Positions 17,901-29,900 of a stretch of DNA of 64,000 nt are shown one piece after another (the first letter of the stretch is position 1; each line of letters begins with the position of its first letter). The notes below the pieces were generated by a model. It was not told the origin of the DNA, ran no database searches, and saw nothing but the letters and a program-made list of their open reading frames with translations. The stretch comes from UBA9659 sp965208605 (GTDB lineage: Bacteria; Pseudomonadota; Gammaproteobacteria; Pseudomonadales; Azotimanducaceae), in NCBI GenBank assembly GCA_965208605.1, contig OZ242345.1, forward strand, positions 310,001 through 374,000. Reading direction: 5' to 3'. Position numbers and translations under genes: made by a program.

Positions 17901-20900
17901 TCATCGGTTACGGTCAGGGTGAAGACCAGGTCCAAGTCCGTGGCGGCATCCGGCGCGGTGAAGGTCGAGGTCTCGCCATTAGCCACGGTGATTGTCGTGG
18001 TGGGCGCAACGCCATCGGTTGATGTATGCACCCATTCATAACTCTGGATAGTGCCATCGGAGTCGGTGCTATCGCTGCCGTCCAGCGTCACGGTCGCGCC
18101 GATGGCAACGGTTTGCAGGTCGCCCGCATTAGCCACTGGCGGCTGGTTGGGGACCGGTGCGGCTGGCACGGCCCCGGTCATGGTGCTGGTGACGGTCTTA
18201 TCGCCGAATCCGTCGTTATACATGGCGACCACTTGAAGGGTCTTGCCGGCATCGGTTGCCGCCAGGATGTAGGTCGCGCTGGTGGCACTAGTGATGTCGG
18301 TGTATGTGCCGCCGCTTGCCGCACTCTGCCATTGATAGGTGAGGCTGGCTGCGCCATCCTCTTCGGTTACTGTGGCGGTCAAGGTCGCGCCGACCAGCAG
18401 GTCGCCGCCGATGACGACACTGCCTTCCTCATCCACATTGGTCACCGCAATCGTGACCGCACGTGGTGCGCTGGGCATATTCGGCGTGCCGTTATCGGTG
18501 GCGGTAACGGTGACCGCGTAGGATCGCTTGGTTTCATAGTTCGGCAAAGCATTGAGAGTCAATGCGCCGCTTGCGGCGTTAAGCGTAAAGTCGCCCGCAT
18601 CCGCGCCGGTGAGTGCCCAGGTAATAGTGTTGCTCTCATCGTCATCCGCGGCGAAGGTCACCACTGGCGTGGTTGTAGGCGTGTTCTCGGCGACACTCTG
18701 CGTTGCAGCAGTAGTGATGCGTGGCGCGGTGTTGGCGGCGCGATCAATGGTGACGGTGTAGGTTTTCTCGGTAGTGCCGTCTTGGGCGGTAACCACGATG
18801 GCGATAGCATTTGCGCCGACATTCAGCGTAATCGCGCCAGAGGCGGTGGCACTGGTAACCGCCGTGCCCGCCACGGTTACGTGGGCGGCGGTGTCCGACG
18901 TGGTCGGTGTGAGCGTGACGCTTGCCACATCATTGTCTACGTCAACGGCGTAACTTGTCGTGGCGGCAGCAAAGGCGGGCAAGGTGCCTTCGGAGATAGT
19001 CAGAGCGGACAAGTCTGCATCATCGGACAGGACTACGTCCGCGGCAACCACGGCGGCAGTCGTCGCGCTGGTAGCGGTCTTATCGGCGCCATGACCATCG
19101 GTGTAGGTGGCGACCACGCGAATGGTCTTGTCAATATCCGCTACTAGCGGCATGTAGGTCGCGCTGGTGGCACTATTGATGTCGGTGCTGTCGCCCTGCC
19201 ATTGCCAGGTGATGCCAGTAACTCCGCCATCCGGGTCGGTTACTGCGCCCGCGGTCAAGGTCTGCCCGACTTGCGCGGTGCCAGTGATGTCGGCGATGCT
19301 GCCGGTCTCATCCACATTCTCAATCGTAACCGTCACATCAAGTGTGGACATCTCAGGCGGCGCGCCGTTATCGGTCGCGGTAATGGTAACCGCATAGGTG
19401 GACTTGGTTTCATAGTCCGGCAAAGCATTGAGAGTCAATGCGCCGCTTGCGGCGTTAAGCGTAAAGTCGCCCGCATCCGCGCCGGTGAGTGCCCAGGTAA
19501 TGGTGTTGCTCTCATCGTCATCCGCGGCGAAGGTCACCACTGGCGTGGTTGTAGGCGTGTTCTCGGCGACACTCTGCGTTGCAGCAGTAGTGATGCGTGG
19601 CGCGGTGTTGGCGCCGCGATCAATGGTGACGGTGTAGGTTTTCTCGGTGCCGTTCTGGGCGGTAACCACGATGGCGATAGCATTTGCGCCGACATTCAGC
19701 GTAATCGCGCCGGAGGCGGTGGCACTGGTAACCGCCGTGCCCGCCACGGTTACGTGGGCGGTGGTGTCCGACGTGGTCGGTGTGAGCGTGACGCTTGCCA
19801 CATCATTGTCTACGTCAACGGCGTAACTTGTCGTGGCGGCAGCAAAGGCGGGCAAGGTGCCTTCGGAGATAGTCAGAGCGGACAAGTCTGCATCATCGGA
19901 CAGGACTACGTCCGCGGCAACCACGGCGGCAGTCGTCGCGCTGGTAGCGGTCTTATCGGCACCATGACCATCGGTGTAGGTGGCGACCACGCGAATGGTC
20001 TTGTCAATATCCGCTACTAGCGGCATGTAGGTCGCGCTGGTGGCACTATTGATGTCGGTGCTGTCGCCCTGCCATTGCCAGGTGATGCCAGTAACTCCGC
20101 CATCCGGGTCGGTTACTGCGCCCGCGGTCAAGGTCTGCCCGACTTGCGCGGTGCCAGTGATGTCGGCGATGCTGCCGGTCTCATCCACATTCTCAATCGT
20201 AACCGTCACATCAAGTGTGGACATCTCAGGCGGCGCGCCGTTATCGGTCGCGGTAATGGTAACCGCATAGGTGGACTTGGTTTCATAGTCCGGTGCAGTG
20301 TTGAAAGTCAATACGCCGCCTGTGCTAATCGTAAAGTCGCCCGCATCCGCGCCGGTGAGTGCCCAGGTAATGGTGTTGCTCTCATCGTCATCCGCGGCGA
20401 AGGTCACCACTGGCGTGGTTGTAGGCGTGTTCTCGGCGACACTCTGCGTTGCAGCAGTAGTGATGCGTGGCGCGGTGTTGGCGGCGCGGGTGACGGTGAC
20501 GGTGTAGGGTTTCTCGGTGCCGTTCTGGGCGGTAACCACGATGGCGATAGCATTTGCGCCGACATTCAGCGTAATCGCGCCGGAGGCGGTGGCACTGGTA
20601 ACCGCCGTGCCCGCCACGGTTACGTGGGCGGTGGTGTCCGACGTGGTCGGCGTGAGCGTGACGCTTGCCACATCATTGTCTACGTCAACGGCGTAACTTG
20701 TCGTGCCGGCAGCAAAGGTGGGCAAGGTGCCTTCGGAGATAGTCAGAGCGGACAAGTCTGCATCATCGGACAGGACTACGTCAGCGGCAACCACGGCGCT
20801 AGTTGCCGCGGTGGTGAGCATCTTGCCAGTGCCTTGCCCGTCGGTGTAGGTGACGGTCACAGTAATGGTGTTGTTGAGATCACCTGCGACCACGGCGTAG

Positions 20901-23900
20901 GTCGCCGCGTTGGTGGTGGTGCCCGCGCCGTTCCAAGAATGTCCGGTGACCACAACCGCGCCATCCGGGTCGGTTATGTCGGCTGCTACGGGCGCGGTCA
21001 AGGTCTCGCCGACCTGCGCGACGCCGTCGATGGTGCCGATGGTTCCGGTCTCATCCACATTCTCAAGCGTTACCGTTACCGCACGTTCACTGAACATGCT
21101 CGGCTCGCCGTCGTCGGCGGCGACAATGGTGACCTCGTAGGTGGACTTGGTTTCAAAGTCCGGCACAGTATTGAAAGTCAATACGCCGAGGTTTGCGTTG
21201 CCAGGGTCAGCGGCAATCGTAAAGAACCCCGCATCCGCGCCAGTCACGCTCCAGGTAATGGTGTCGCTCTCGGCATCAGTCGCGGTGTAGGTCGCCACTG
21301 TCGTGGCACCATTTTCGTCACGACCGATCAACTGGCCGCCAGTGATGCTCGGCGCGGTGTTGGCGATGACCGGTGCGGTTACGGTGATGGTTACCGTGTC
21401 GCTGTTGGTGGCACCGTCATTATCGGTAACGGTCAGGGTGAAGACCAGGTCCAAGTCCATGGCGGCATCCGGCGCGGTGAAGGTCGAGGTCTCGCCATTA
21501 GCCACGGTAATTGCCGTGGTGGGCGCAACGCCATCGGTTGTTGTATGCACCCAGGCATAAGTCGCGATAGTGCCATCGGAGTCGGTGCTGCCGGAGCCGT
21601 CCAGCGTTACGGTCGCGCCGATGGCAACGGTTTGCAGGGCACCCGCATTAGCCACTGGCGGCTGGTTGGTGGTGACCGGCGCGGTTACAGTGATGGTTAC
21701 CGTGTTGGTGTCGGTGTTGATGTTGGTGGCACCGTCATCATCGGTTACGGTCAGGGTGAAGACCAGGTCCGAGTCCACGGCGGTGTCTGGCGCGGTGAAG
21801 GTCGAGGTCTCGCCATTAGCCACGGTGATTGCCGTGGTGGGCGCAACGCCATCGGTTGTTGTATGCACCCAGGCATAAGTCGCGATAGTGCCATCGGAGT
21901 CGGTGCTGCCGGAGCCGTCCAGCGTTACGGTCGCGCCGATGGCAACGGTTTGCAGGTCGCCCGCATTAGCCACTGGCGGCTGGTTGGCGGGCGCGGCAAG
22001 CACGCGGACGGTCGCCGCGCTGGTGACGGTCTTGCCGTCGCCTTCCCCATCGGTGTAAGTGACGGTGACTTGAATGGCCTTGCCGGCATCCGCTGCCGTC
22101 AGGATATAGGTCGCGCTGGTGGCACCGGCGATGTTGGAGTCGTCGGCCGCGTCTTGCCATTGATAAGTGATGCCAGTTACTCCGCCATCCGGGTCGGTTA
22201 CTTCGCCCGCGGTCAAGGTCTGCCCGACCTGCACGGTGCCGCTAATGTCGCTGATGGTGCCCGCTTCATCCGCATTGACAATCGTAATCGTGAGATCAAG
22301 GGGGGTGCTGCTCTCATTCGGCGTGCCGTTATCGGTGGCGGTAACGGTGACCGCGTAGGATCGCTTGGTTTCATAGTTCGGCAAAGCATTGAGAGTCAAT
22401 GCGCCGCTTGCGGCGTTAAGCGTAAAGTCGCCCGCATCCGCGCCGGTGAGTGCCCAGGTAATGGTGTTGCTCTCATCGTCATCCGCGGCGAAGGTCACCA
22501 CTGGCGTGGTTGTAGGCGTGTTCTCGGCGACGCTCTGCGTTGCAGCAGTAGTGATGCGTGGCGCGGTGTTGGCGCCGCGATCAATGGTGACGGTGTAGGT
22601 TTTCTCGGTGCCGTTCTGGGCGGTAACCACGATGGCGATAGCATTTGCGCCGACATTCAGCGTAATCGCGCCGGAGGCGGTGGCACTGGTAACCGCCGTG
22701 CCCGCCACGGTTACGCTTGCGTCATCGTCCGCCACAGTCGGTGTGAGCGTGACGCTTGCCACATCATTATCCACGCTAACGGCGTAACTTATCGTGGCGG
22801 CAGCAAAGGCGGGCAAGGTGCCGGCCGAGATAGTCAAGGCGGACAAGTCGGCATCCGCGGACAGGATTACGTCAGCGGCAACCACGGCTTCGGTCGGCGC
22901 GCTTTCGACGACTCTGTTACCGAAGGCTCCGTTGGGGGCGATGTGGTCGTAGTTGACGAGGACTCTAAAGGTATAGCCAATATCATCGGCTACCAGCATG
23001 TAGGTATTGCTGTCGGGGCCAATGAGGGCATTGTCAGAGCCGACGCCGCTTAACGTTCTTTGCCATACATATTGGGTAACTCTAACCCCGCCATCCGGGT
23101 CGGTTACCGTGCCGGCGGTCAAGGTCTGCCCGACCTGCGCGACGCCGTCGATGGTGCCGATGCGTCCCGGCTCATTCTCATTGGTCACCGTTACCGTTAC
23201 ATCAAGGGTGCTGCTCTCATTCGGCGTGCCGTTATCGGTGGCGGTAACGGTGACCGCGTAGGATCGCTTGGTTTCATAGTTCGGCAAAGCATTGAGAGTC
23301 AATGCGCCGCTTGCGGCGTTAAGCGTAAAGTCGCCCGCATCCGCGCCGGTGAGTGCCCAGGTAATGGTGTTGCTCTCATCGTCATCCGCGGCGAAGGTCA
23401 CCACTGGCGTGGTTGTAGGCGTGTTCTCGGCGACGCTCTGCGTTGCAGCAGTAGTGATGCGTGGCGCGGTGTTGGCGATGACCGGTGCGGTTACGGTGAT
23501 GGTTACCGTGTCGCTGTTGGTGGCACCGTCATTATCGGTAACGGTCAGGGTGAAGACCAGTTCCGCGGCGGTGTCCGGCGCGGTGAAGGTCGAGGTCTCG
23601 CCATTTGCCACGATGATGGGCGTGGTGGGCGTAGCACCATCGGTTGAAGTATGCACCCATTCATAACTCTGGATAGTGCCATCGGAGTCGCTGCTACCGG
23701 CGCCGGTCAGCGTTACTTCCGTGCCGGTGGTCGCGCTCTGCGGGTCGCCCGCCTCGGCAACCGGCGGCTGATTGTCGGCGACCGGTGCGGTTACGGTGAT
23801 GGTTACCGTGTCGCTGTTGGTGGCACCGTCATTATCGGTAACGGTCAGGGTGAAGACCAGTTCCGCGGCGGCGTCCGGCGCGGTGAAGGTCGAGGTCTCG

Positions 23901-26900
23901 CCATTTGCCACGATGATGGGCGTGGTGGGCGTAGCACCATCGGTTGAAGTATGCGCCCATGCATAACTCTGGATAGTCCCATCGGAGTCGCTACTGCCGC
24001 TGCCGGTCAGCGTTACTTCCGTGCCGGTGGTCGCGCTCTGGTCGTCGCCCGCATTAGCCACTGGTGCGATGTTGGCGACCGGCTCGGTTACGGTGACGGT
24101 GCGTTCCACCTGCACGGCGCCATTACCGGCGGTGTCGGTTGCGTCGTAGGTAATCAAGTAGGTGCCGGCGACGGTGTTGATGTCGAGTGTATCGCCACCG
24201 AGAACGACATCCACGCTGGTATCCACATTATCCGTGGCGGTGGCGCCCGGGTCAGTGTAAGCGGTGCCGACCACGCCGGTGTTGCCCGCTACGGTGTCGT
24301 TCTCCAAGGTGATGACCGGTGCGGTGGTGTCCACGGTAACCGCAGCCAGGCTGGTTGCCAGCGAGTCAACGCCGGATACGCTCTGCACGACCTGCACCTG
24401 ATCAACGGCATAGTCGCCTTCATCCAGCGTGAAGAAGGTGCCGGTGCCGGTGGTAAATGTCGGGCTGACGGCACCGCCATTGATGGTGTATCTCCAAATG
24501 GCATTGGTTGCCAGCCCCGTTACATCCACCTGCCCGTTGCTGGTGATGCGATCGTCTGGCAAGGAACCGGTGTCCGCAGCCAGCGCGAGGGTTACTGGCG
24601 CGGGTGCGCGGCGCACGGTGACGGTGTAGGTTTTCTCTGTGGTGCCCGCGGCGGTAACGACGATGGCGATGGCGTTTTCGCCGACATTCAGCGGAATGTC
24701 GCCGGAGGGGGTGCCGCTGGTAACCGCCGTGCCAGCAACGGTTACGGTTGCACCAGTAACAGCAGTCGGCGTGATCGTGGTGCTTGCCACATCATTCGCC
24801 ACGTTAATGGTGTAGCCCAGGGTGGCGGCATTAAAGATGGGCGACAAGGCACCGGCTGTGGTAGTCAGCGATGACAAGTCGGCCGCCGTTGTCGTGGGTT
24901 GTGTCGCGCTACCGGTCACGCTTGCCGCTGTCGCCGGACCGGTGAGACCGGCGAGGTCGCTCACCGCGTTGGCGGCAAGGGTGATGGTGAACTCGGTCGC
25001 GCTCGGCGTGAAGGTGAGGGTGTAGGTGTTGGGCTCGGCGCTGGGGTCGGTGTTGAGGGCAACACTACTCACCGTGGCACCGGTGGCGGAGAAGTCGCTA
25101 ACTCCCAGAGTTGCGCCGCCCGAACCGGTCACCGCTTCGGAGAAGGTGATGTCGTGCGTCTGCCCGGTGTCGCCAACCATGCGGGTGGGGACGGTACCGG
25201 GGATGGGGTCTACAAAGATCGTCACCGTCGGCGGGGTGTGGTCAAATCGAATATCACTGTCGGTAACGAAAACAGACAGCCTATTGCGGGTAGAACCGAC
25301 GGCAAACAGTCGTCCAAGGCTAAAAAACACAAGGTCACCGTCATTCGCTCTGGCAACCTCCTCGGTCACCGTCCAGGTCGCACTGTAATCATTGTCATCG
25401 CCTTCTGTCGGCGAGATTCGCCCGGCGCCAGCGATGTCCGGCTCCGGCGTATTTCCCAATGCCTGATTGACGCTGAAGGTCAGGGTCAGAATGTCGCCGA
25501 CTGTGGCGAAGTTTCCAGGGTTACTGCTGGTCAGTTCAGGGTCTGCGGTAAAGGCAAGGACAAGCTCCTCCGCAGTGGCATCTATGAACACCGACTCGGC
25601 GGGTCCCACTTCCCCGCTGGAGATGATGATTACGCTATTGGCGGCAAGGGTCAGGCGGAAGGATGCCGCGGTCGGGGTGAAACTGACGGTATAGAAGTCA
25701 TCCTCGAATTCGTTAAGGCCAGTTACTGTGGCACCGCGGGTGGAGAAATCAGTTTGCTCCAAGCCAGTTACTCCCTCGGAGAAGGTGAGGTTGACCTCTG
25801 ATGTCTGGCCAACAATGGCGCCAGTGATGTTCGCAAATTCTGCGGTCAGTGCGGCGACCGGTGCGGTTACAGTGATGGTTACTTGGGCGGTGCTGGCATC
25901 GGTGCCATCGGTTACGCTCAGGGTGAAGACCAGGATCGCGGCGGTGTCCGCGGTGAAGGTCGGACTGGCGGTGGTGGGATTAGTCAAGGTAATGAGCGGG
26001 CTGGGCGCACCGCCATCGGTTGAAGTATGCGTCCATGAGTAGGTCAGGGCATCGTTATCGGGGTCGCTACTGCCAGAGCCGTCCAGCGTTACTTCCGTGC
26101 CGGTGGTTACATCCTGCGCGGCGCCGGCATTGGCAATCGGAAACTGGTTGCCCGGCAGCGCGGTGCCGCTCACGCTTGCCGCCACGTTCGGGTTGCCGGC
26201 GGCGTCTGTCACGCTATCCGCGTCAAGGGTCAGGGTGAAGGCTATTGCGCTTGGGATGAGGGTGAGGGTGTAGGCATTGTCGGTGCCACTCACGACAGTT
26301 ACGGCGACACCGGTGCTGGAGAAATCACCCCTCGCCAAACCGGTTACCGCTTCGGAGAAAGTGATGTCGTGCTCCTGCGCGACCTCAACCTCACCTTCGG
26401 CAATAGTGCCGAAGTTCACAGTCGGCGCGGTCTCGTCGGCTTGCACGGCGGCGGTCGGTGCGCTGGTGGCGGTCTTGCCGTCGCCGAAACTATCGGTGTA
26501 AGTGGCGATCACTCGAATGCTCTTGCCAACTTCGGTTACAGTCGGGGTGTAGGTCGCCGCGTCAGTAGCGCCAGTGATGGCGTTGCCGTCCGCGTCTTGC
26601 CATTGATACGTAATGCCGGTTACCGGTGAATCCGGGTCGGTTACTTCGGCGGTCAATTCCTGCCCGACCTGCGCGACGCCGCTGATGGTTACCATACCCG
26701 CTTCATCCTCATTGGTAATCGTAACCGTAACCGCAAGTTCACTACTCGCACTCGGCACGCCGTTATCGGTGGCGGTAACGGTAACTTCATATACGTTGTC
26801 GGCGTCAGCGTCCTGCGCGTCTTCATAGTCCGGCACAGTGTTGAAAGTCAATACGCCGCTTTCGCGGTTGAGCGTAAAGGACGCCGCATCGGTGCCAGTC

Positions 26901-29900
26901 AGTGACCAGGTAATGTCGTTGTCGTCGCTCTCAACATCGGTCGCGGTGTAGGTCGCTACTGGCGTGGTCGTAGGCGTGTTCTCGGCATAATCCACTGCCG
27001 CATTTTCGATGGCGATGACCGGCGCGGTGTTGGCATCACGATTAACGGTAACTGCGTAGTTTTTAATGGTGGTGCCGTCCTCGGCGGTAACAGCAATAAC
27101 AAATCGGGTCGTGTCTTTGTTGATTCCAAAATTCTCGGAAGCGGAACCAGTGGCGAACTCGGAACCGTCCAGATCCACTTCGGCATTGGGATTAACAGAA
27201 GTCGCCGCGATGGTAACGCTGGTCGTGCCAGTCGGCACATCCGCGGTGTATTCGGTCGTGTCGGGCGCGAAGGGTTCATTCAGCGCGACCTCGGCGCCGC
27301 CAACCGTTAGCGTTAACGTAGCCAGATTGGCATTCACGATGGGTGTCAGTTCGAGGCGAGTAACGACGACGGTGTAGGTTCTTCCATTGCTGGTGGTACC
27401 GGTAACCCTGATGGTTACGGTATTTTCGCCTTCTATCAGGTTAATCGGCTCGGAGGCTGCGGCACTTTCAACCGCGGCGCCAGCAATGGTTACGCTTGCG
27501 GCGGCGTTAGCCAGAGTCGGTGTGAATGTAACGCTGGATACCCCACCACCCACTTCGGCGGTGTAATGCGTGTTGCCTCGTGTAAAGTCGGGCGACAAGG
27601 TGCCAGCCGAAATAGTCAAGCCGGTCAAGTCCGCACTGGAGTCGACGGCTCGCGCAGTGAGGGTTCGGCTCACCGGCTCGGCCGGTCCGGTGGCGCCGTT
27701 GGGTGCGGTAACGCTGTGGGCGGCAAGGGTCAGGGTTAAACGTGTCGATGTAGCGGTGAAGAAGAATCCATATCTACCGCCGCCTCTGTGGCTGATACCG
27801 GTAACTCTCGTGACACCTATGGAATTGGAGAAATCGCTCGGCGTAAAGCCTGTTACCTCTACCCCCTCGTTAGTTACTGGGTCGCGGAAGTTGATGCTTG
27901 CTTCGGTGACGAACCCTACCTTGGCAACGAGTGAAGGCCTATTAATGCTCGCGCTGGGCCCGACCGGCTCGGTTACGGTGATGGTTACCGTGTCGCTGTG
28001 GGTGTTGGTGTCGGTATCGCCGGAATCATCGGTAACGGTCAGGGTGAAGACCAGCACCGCGGCATCGTCCGGCGCGGTGAAGGTCGCCATGGCGGGGTTG
28101 GTGGAGTCGGGGGTCACAGCAATTGCCGTGCCGGATGTGGGCGCACTACCACCGGTCAAAGTATGCGTCCAGAGGTAGGTCAGGGTGCCAGATTCGGGGT
28201 CGCTGCTGGTGCTACCGTCCAGCGTTACTGTTGCGCCGGTATTCACTCCCTGATCGGTTCCCGCCTCGGCAACCGGCGGCTGGTTGGCGACCGGCTCGGT
28301 TACAGTGATGGTTACCGTGTCGCTGTGGGTGTTGGTGGCCGAGTCACCGGAATCATCGGTAACGGTCAAGGTGAATATCAGCACCGCGGCGGTGTCCGCG
28401 GTGAAGGTCGCCGTGGCGGTGTCGGCACCGCTCAAGGTTACATTCGGGGTGCCGCTGGTCTGCGTCCATGCGTATATCAGGGCATCGTCATCGCCATCGG
28501 GGTCGGTAGCGGAGCCGGTCAGCGTTACTTCCACGCCGGTCTCCACTTCCTGCGCGTCTCCCGCCTCGGCAACTGGCGGCTGATTGGTGGCGACCGGTTC
28601 GGTTACGGTTACGATGCGGGTTACCTGTGTGGCTTCATTGCCGGCGGCATCGGAGACATCGTAGGTGATGGTGTAGGTGCCGGCGGCGGCGGTGTTCACC
28701 GTGCCAGCGGCGGCGATGCGTGTTGTTAGTGCGGTGTCACTATCCACCGTATCCGTAGCGGTAGCACCCGGGTCGGTGTAAGCAGTGCCGACCATGACCG
28801 TGTTGCCCGCTTCGGTGTCGTTGATCAGGGTGATGACCGGCGCGGTTACATCAATTTGGAAGCCACTCGTGACGGCGCCAGGGTCAAGCGTATTGGTGGG
28901 GTTATTGGCGGCAGCCATTGCGCCGATGTCATAAGTTACCAGTGCGCCATCCGTAACCTGCGCCGCGACCACGGTATAGGTCGCGGTGTAAATGTTGCCA
29001 CTGCTGCCGTTGCCCGCATTGACTGGCACCCCGGCGATGGTCACGGCAACCGTTGGACTGCCTTCCACTGGCTGATTGATGATGAACTCCAAGGTCAGGG
29101 TGTCGCCGACTGCGGCGAAACTTGCATCGTTACTGCTCGTGAACACGGGGTCTGCGCTAAGGGCAAGTACCGGTTGCACGATGACGGTGCGGGTTACCGG
29201 CGTGGCAGCATTATTGGCGGAGTCGGTCGCGCCGTAGGTGATGGTGTAGGTGCCGGCGATGTCGGTGTCTACTGTTTCAACCGTAGTGCCACCAAAAGTA
29301 ATCACCGTGGTGCCCCCCACACTAGCATCCACATCGTCCATGGCGGTGGCGCCCGCATCTTCGTAGGTATCGCCCAGAGTCAGGGTGACAGTCGCGGGTC
29401 CAGTCCGGGTGATGACCGGCGGGGTGGTGTCCGCCACGGCGCGGGTAATGGTGATGGTGTAGGTTTTTGTGGTGCCGTCCGCGGCGGTAATAACAACAAT
29501 AAGGGATACCGAGTCGCCGGTGAATGTAAAAGTCTGGCTATCTTCACCAGAATCGGCAACATCTACAGAAAGCGCAGCCGAATCATCAGGCGTTGCCATA
29601 ACCGTAAATTCGCTCGCATCGGTCGCCACGGTCGCGGTATAACTTGTTTTCTCCGCAGTAATCGCTTCATTCAACCCGCTAACCATGCCGTTGACATCCG
29701 TTATGGTCACGCCACCCAAGTCCGCATTAGCGGAGACCACCTGGGCGCGGGTGACGGTGATGGTTACCGTGTTGGTGTCGGTGTTGACGTTGGTAGCAGC
29801 GTCATCATCGGTGACGGTCAAGGTGAAGACCAGTTCCGCGGCGGTGTCCGGCGCGGTGAAGGTCGCCATGGCGGGGTTGGTGGAGTCGGGGGTCACAGTA

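Noticed and set aside
20075..23053. Plus-strand open frame of 992 codons, with others at 18026-19147 and 19202-20020, opposite the giant gene
   Set aside because: They mirror the Thr/Ala/Val-rich codon pattern of the giant gene on the other strand, repeat with the same 873-bp period, and give Gly/Arg-rich sequence without any recognisable domain or ribosome binding site.
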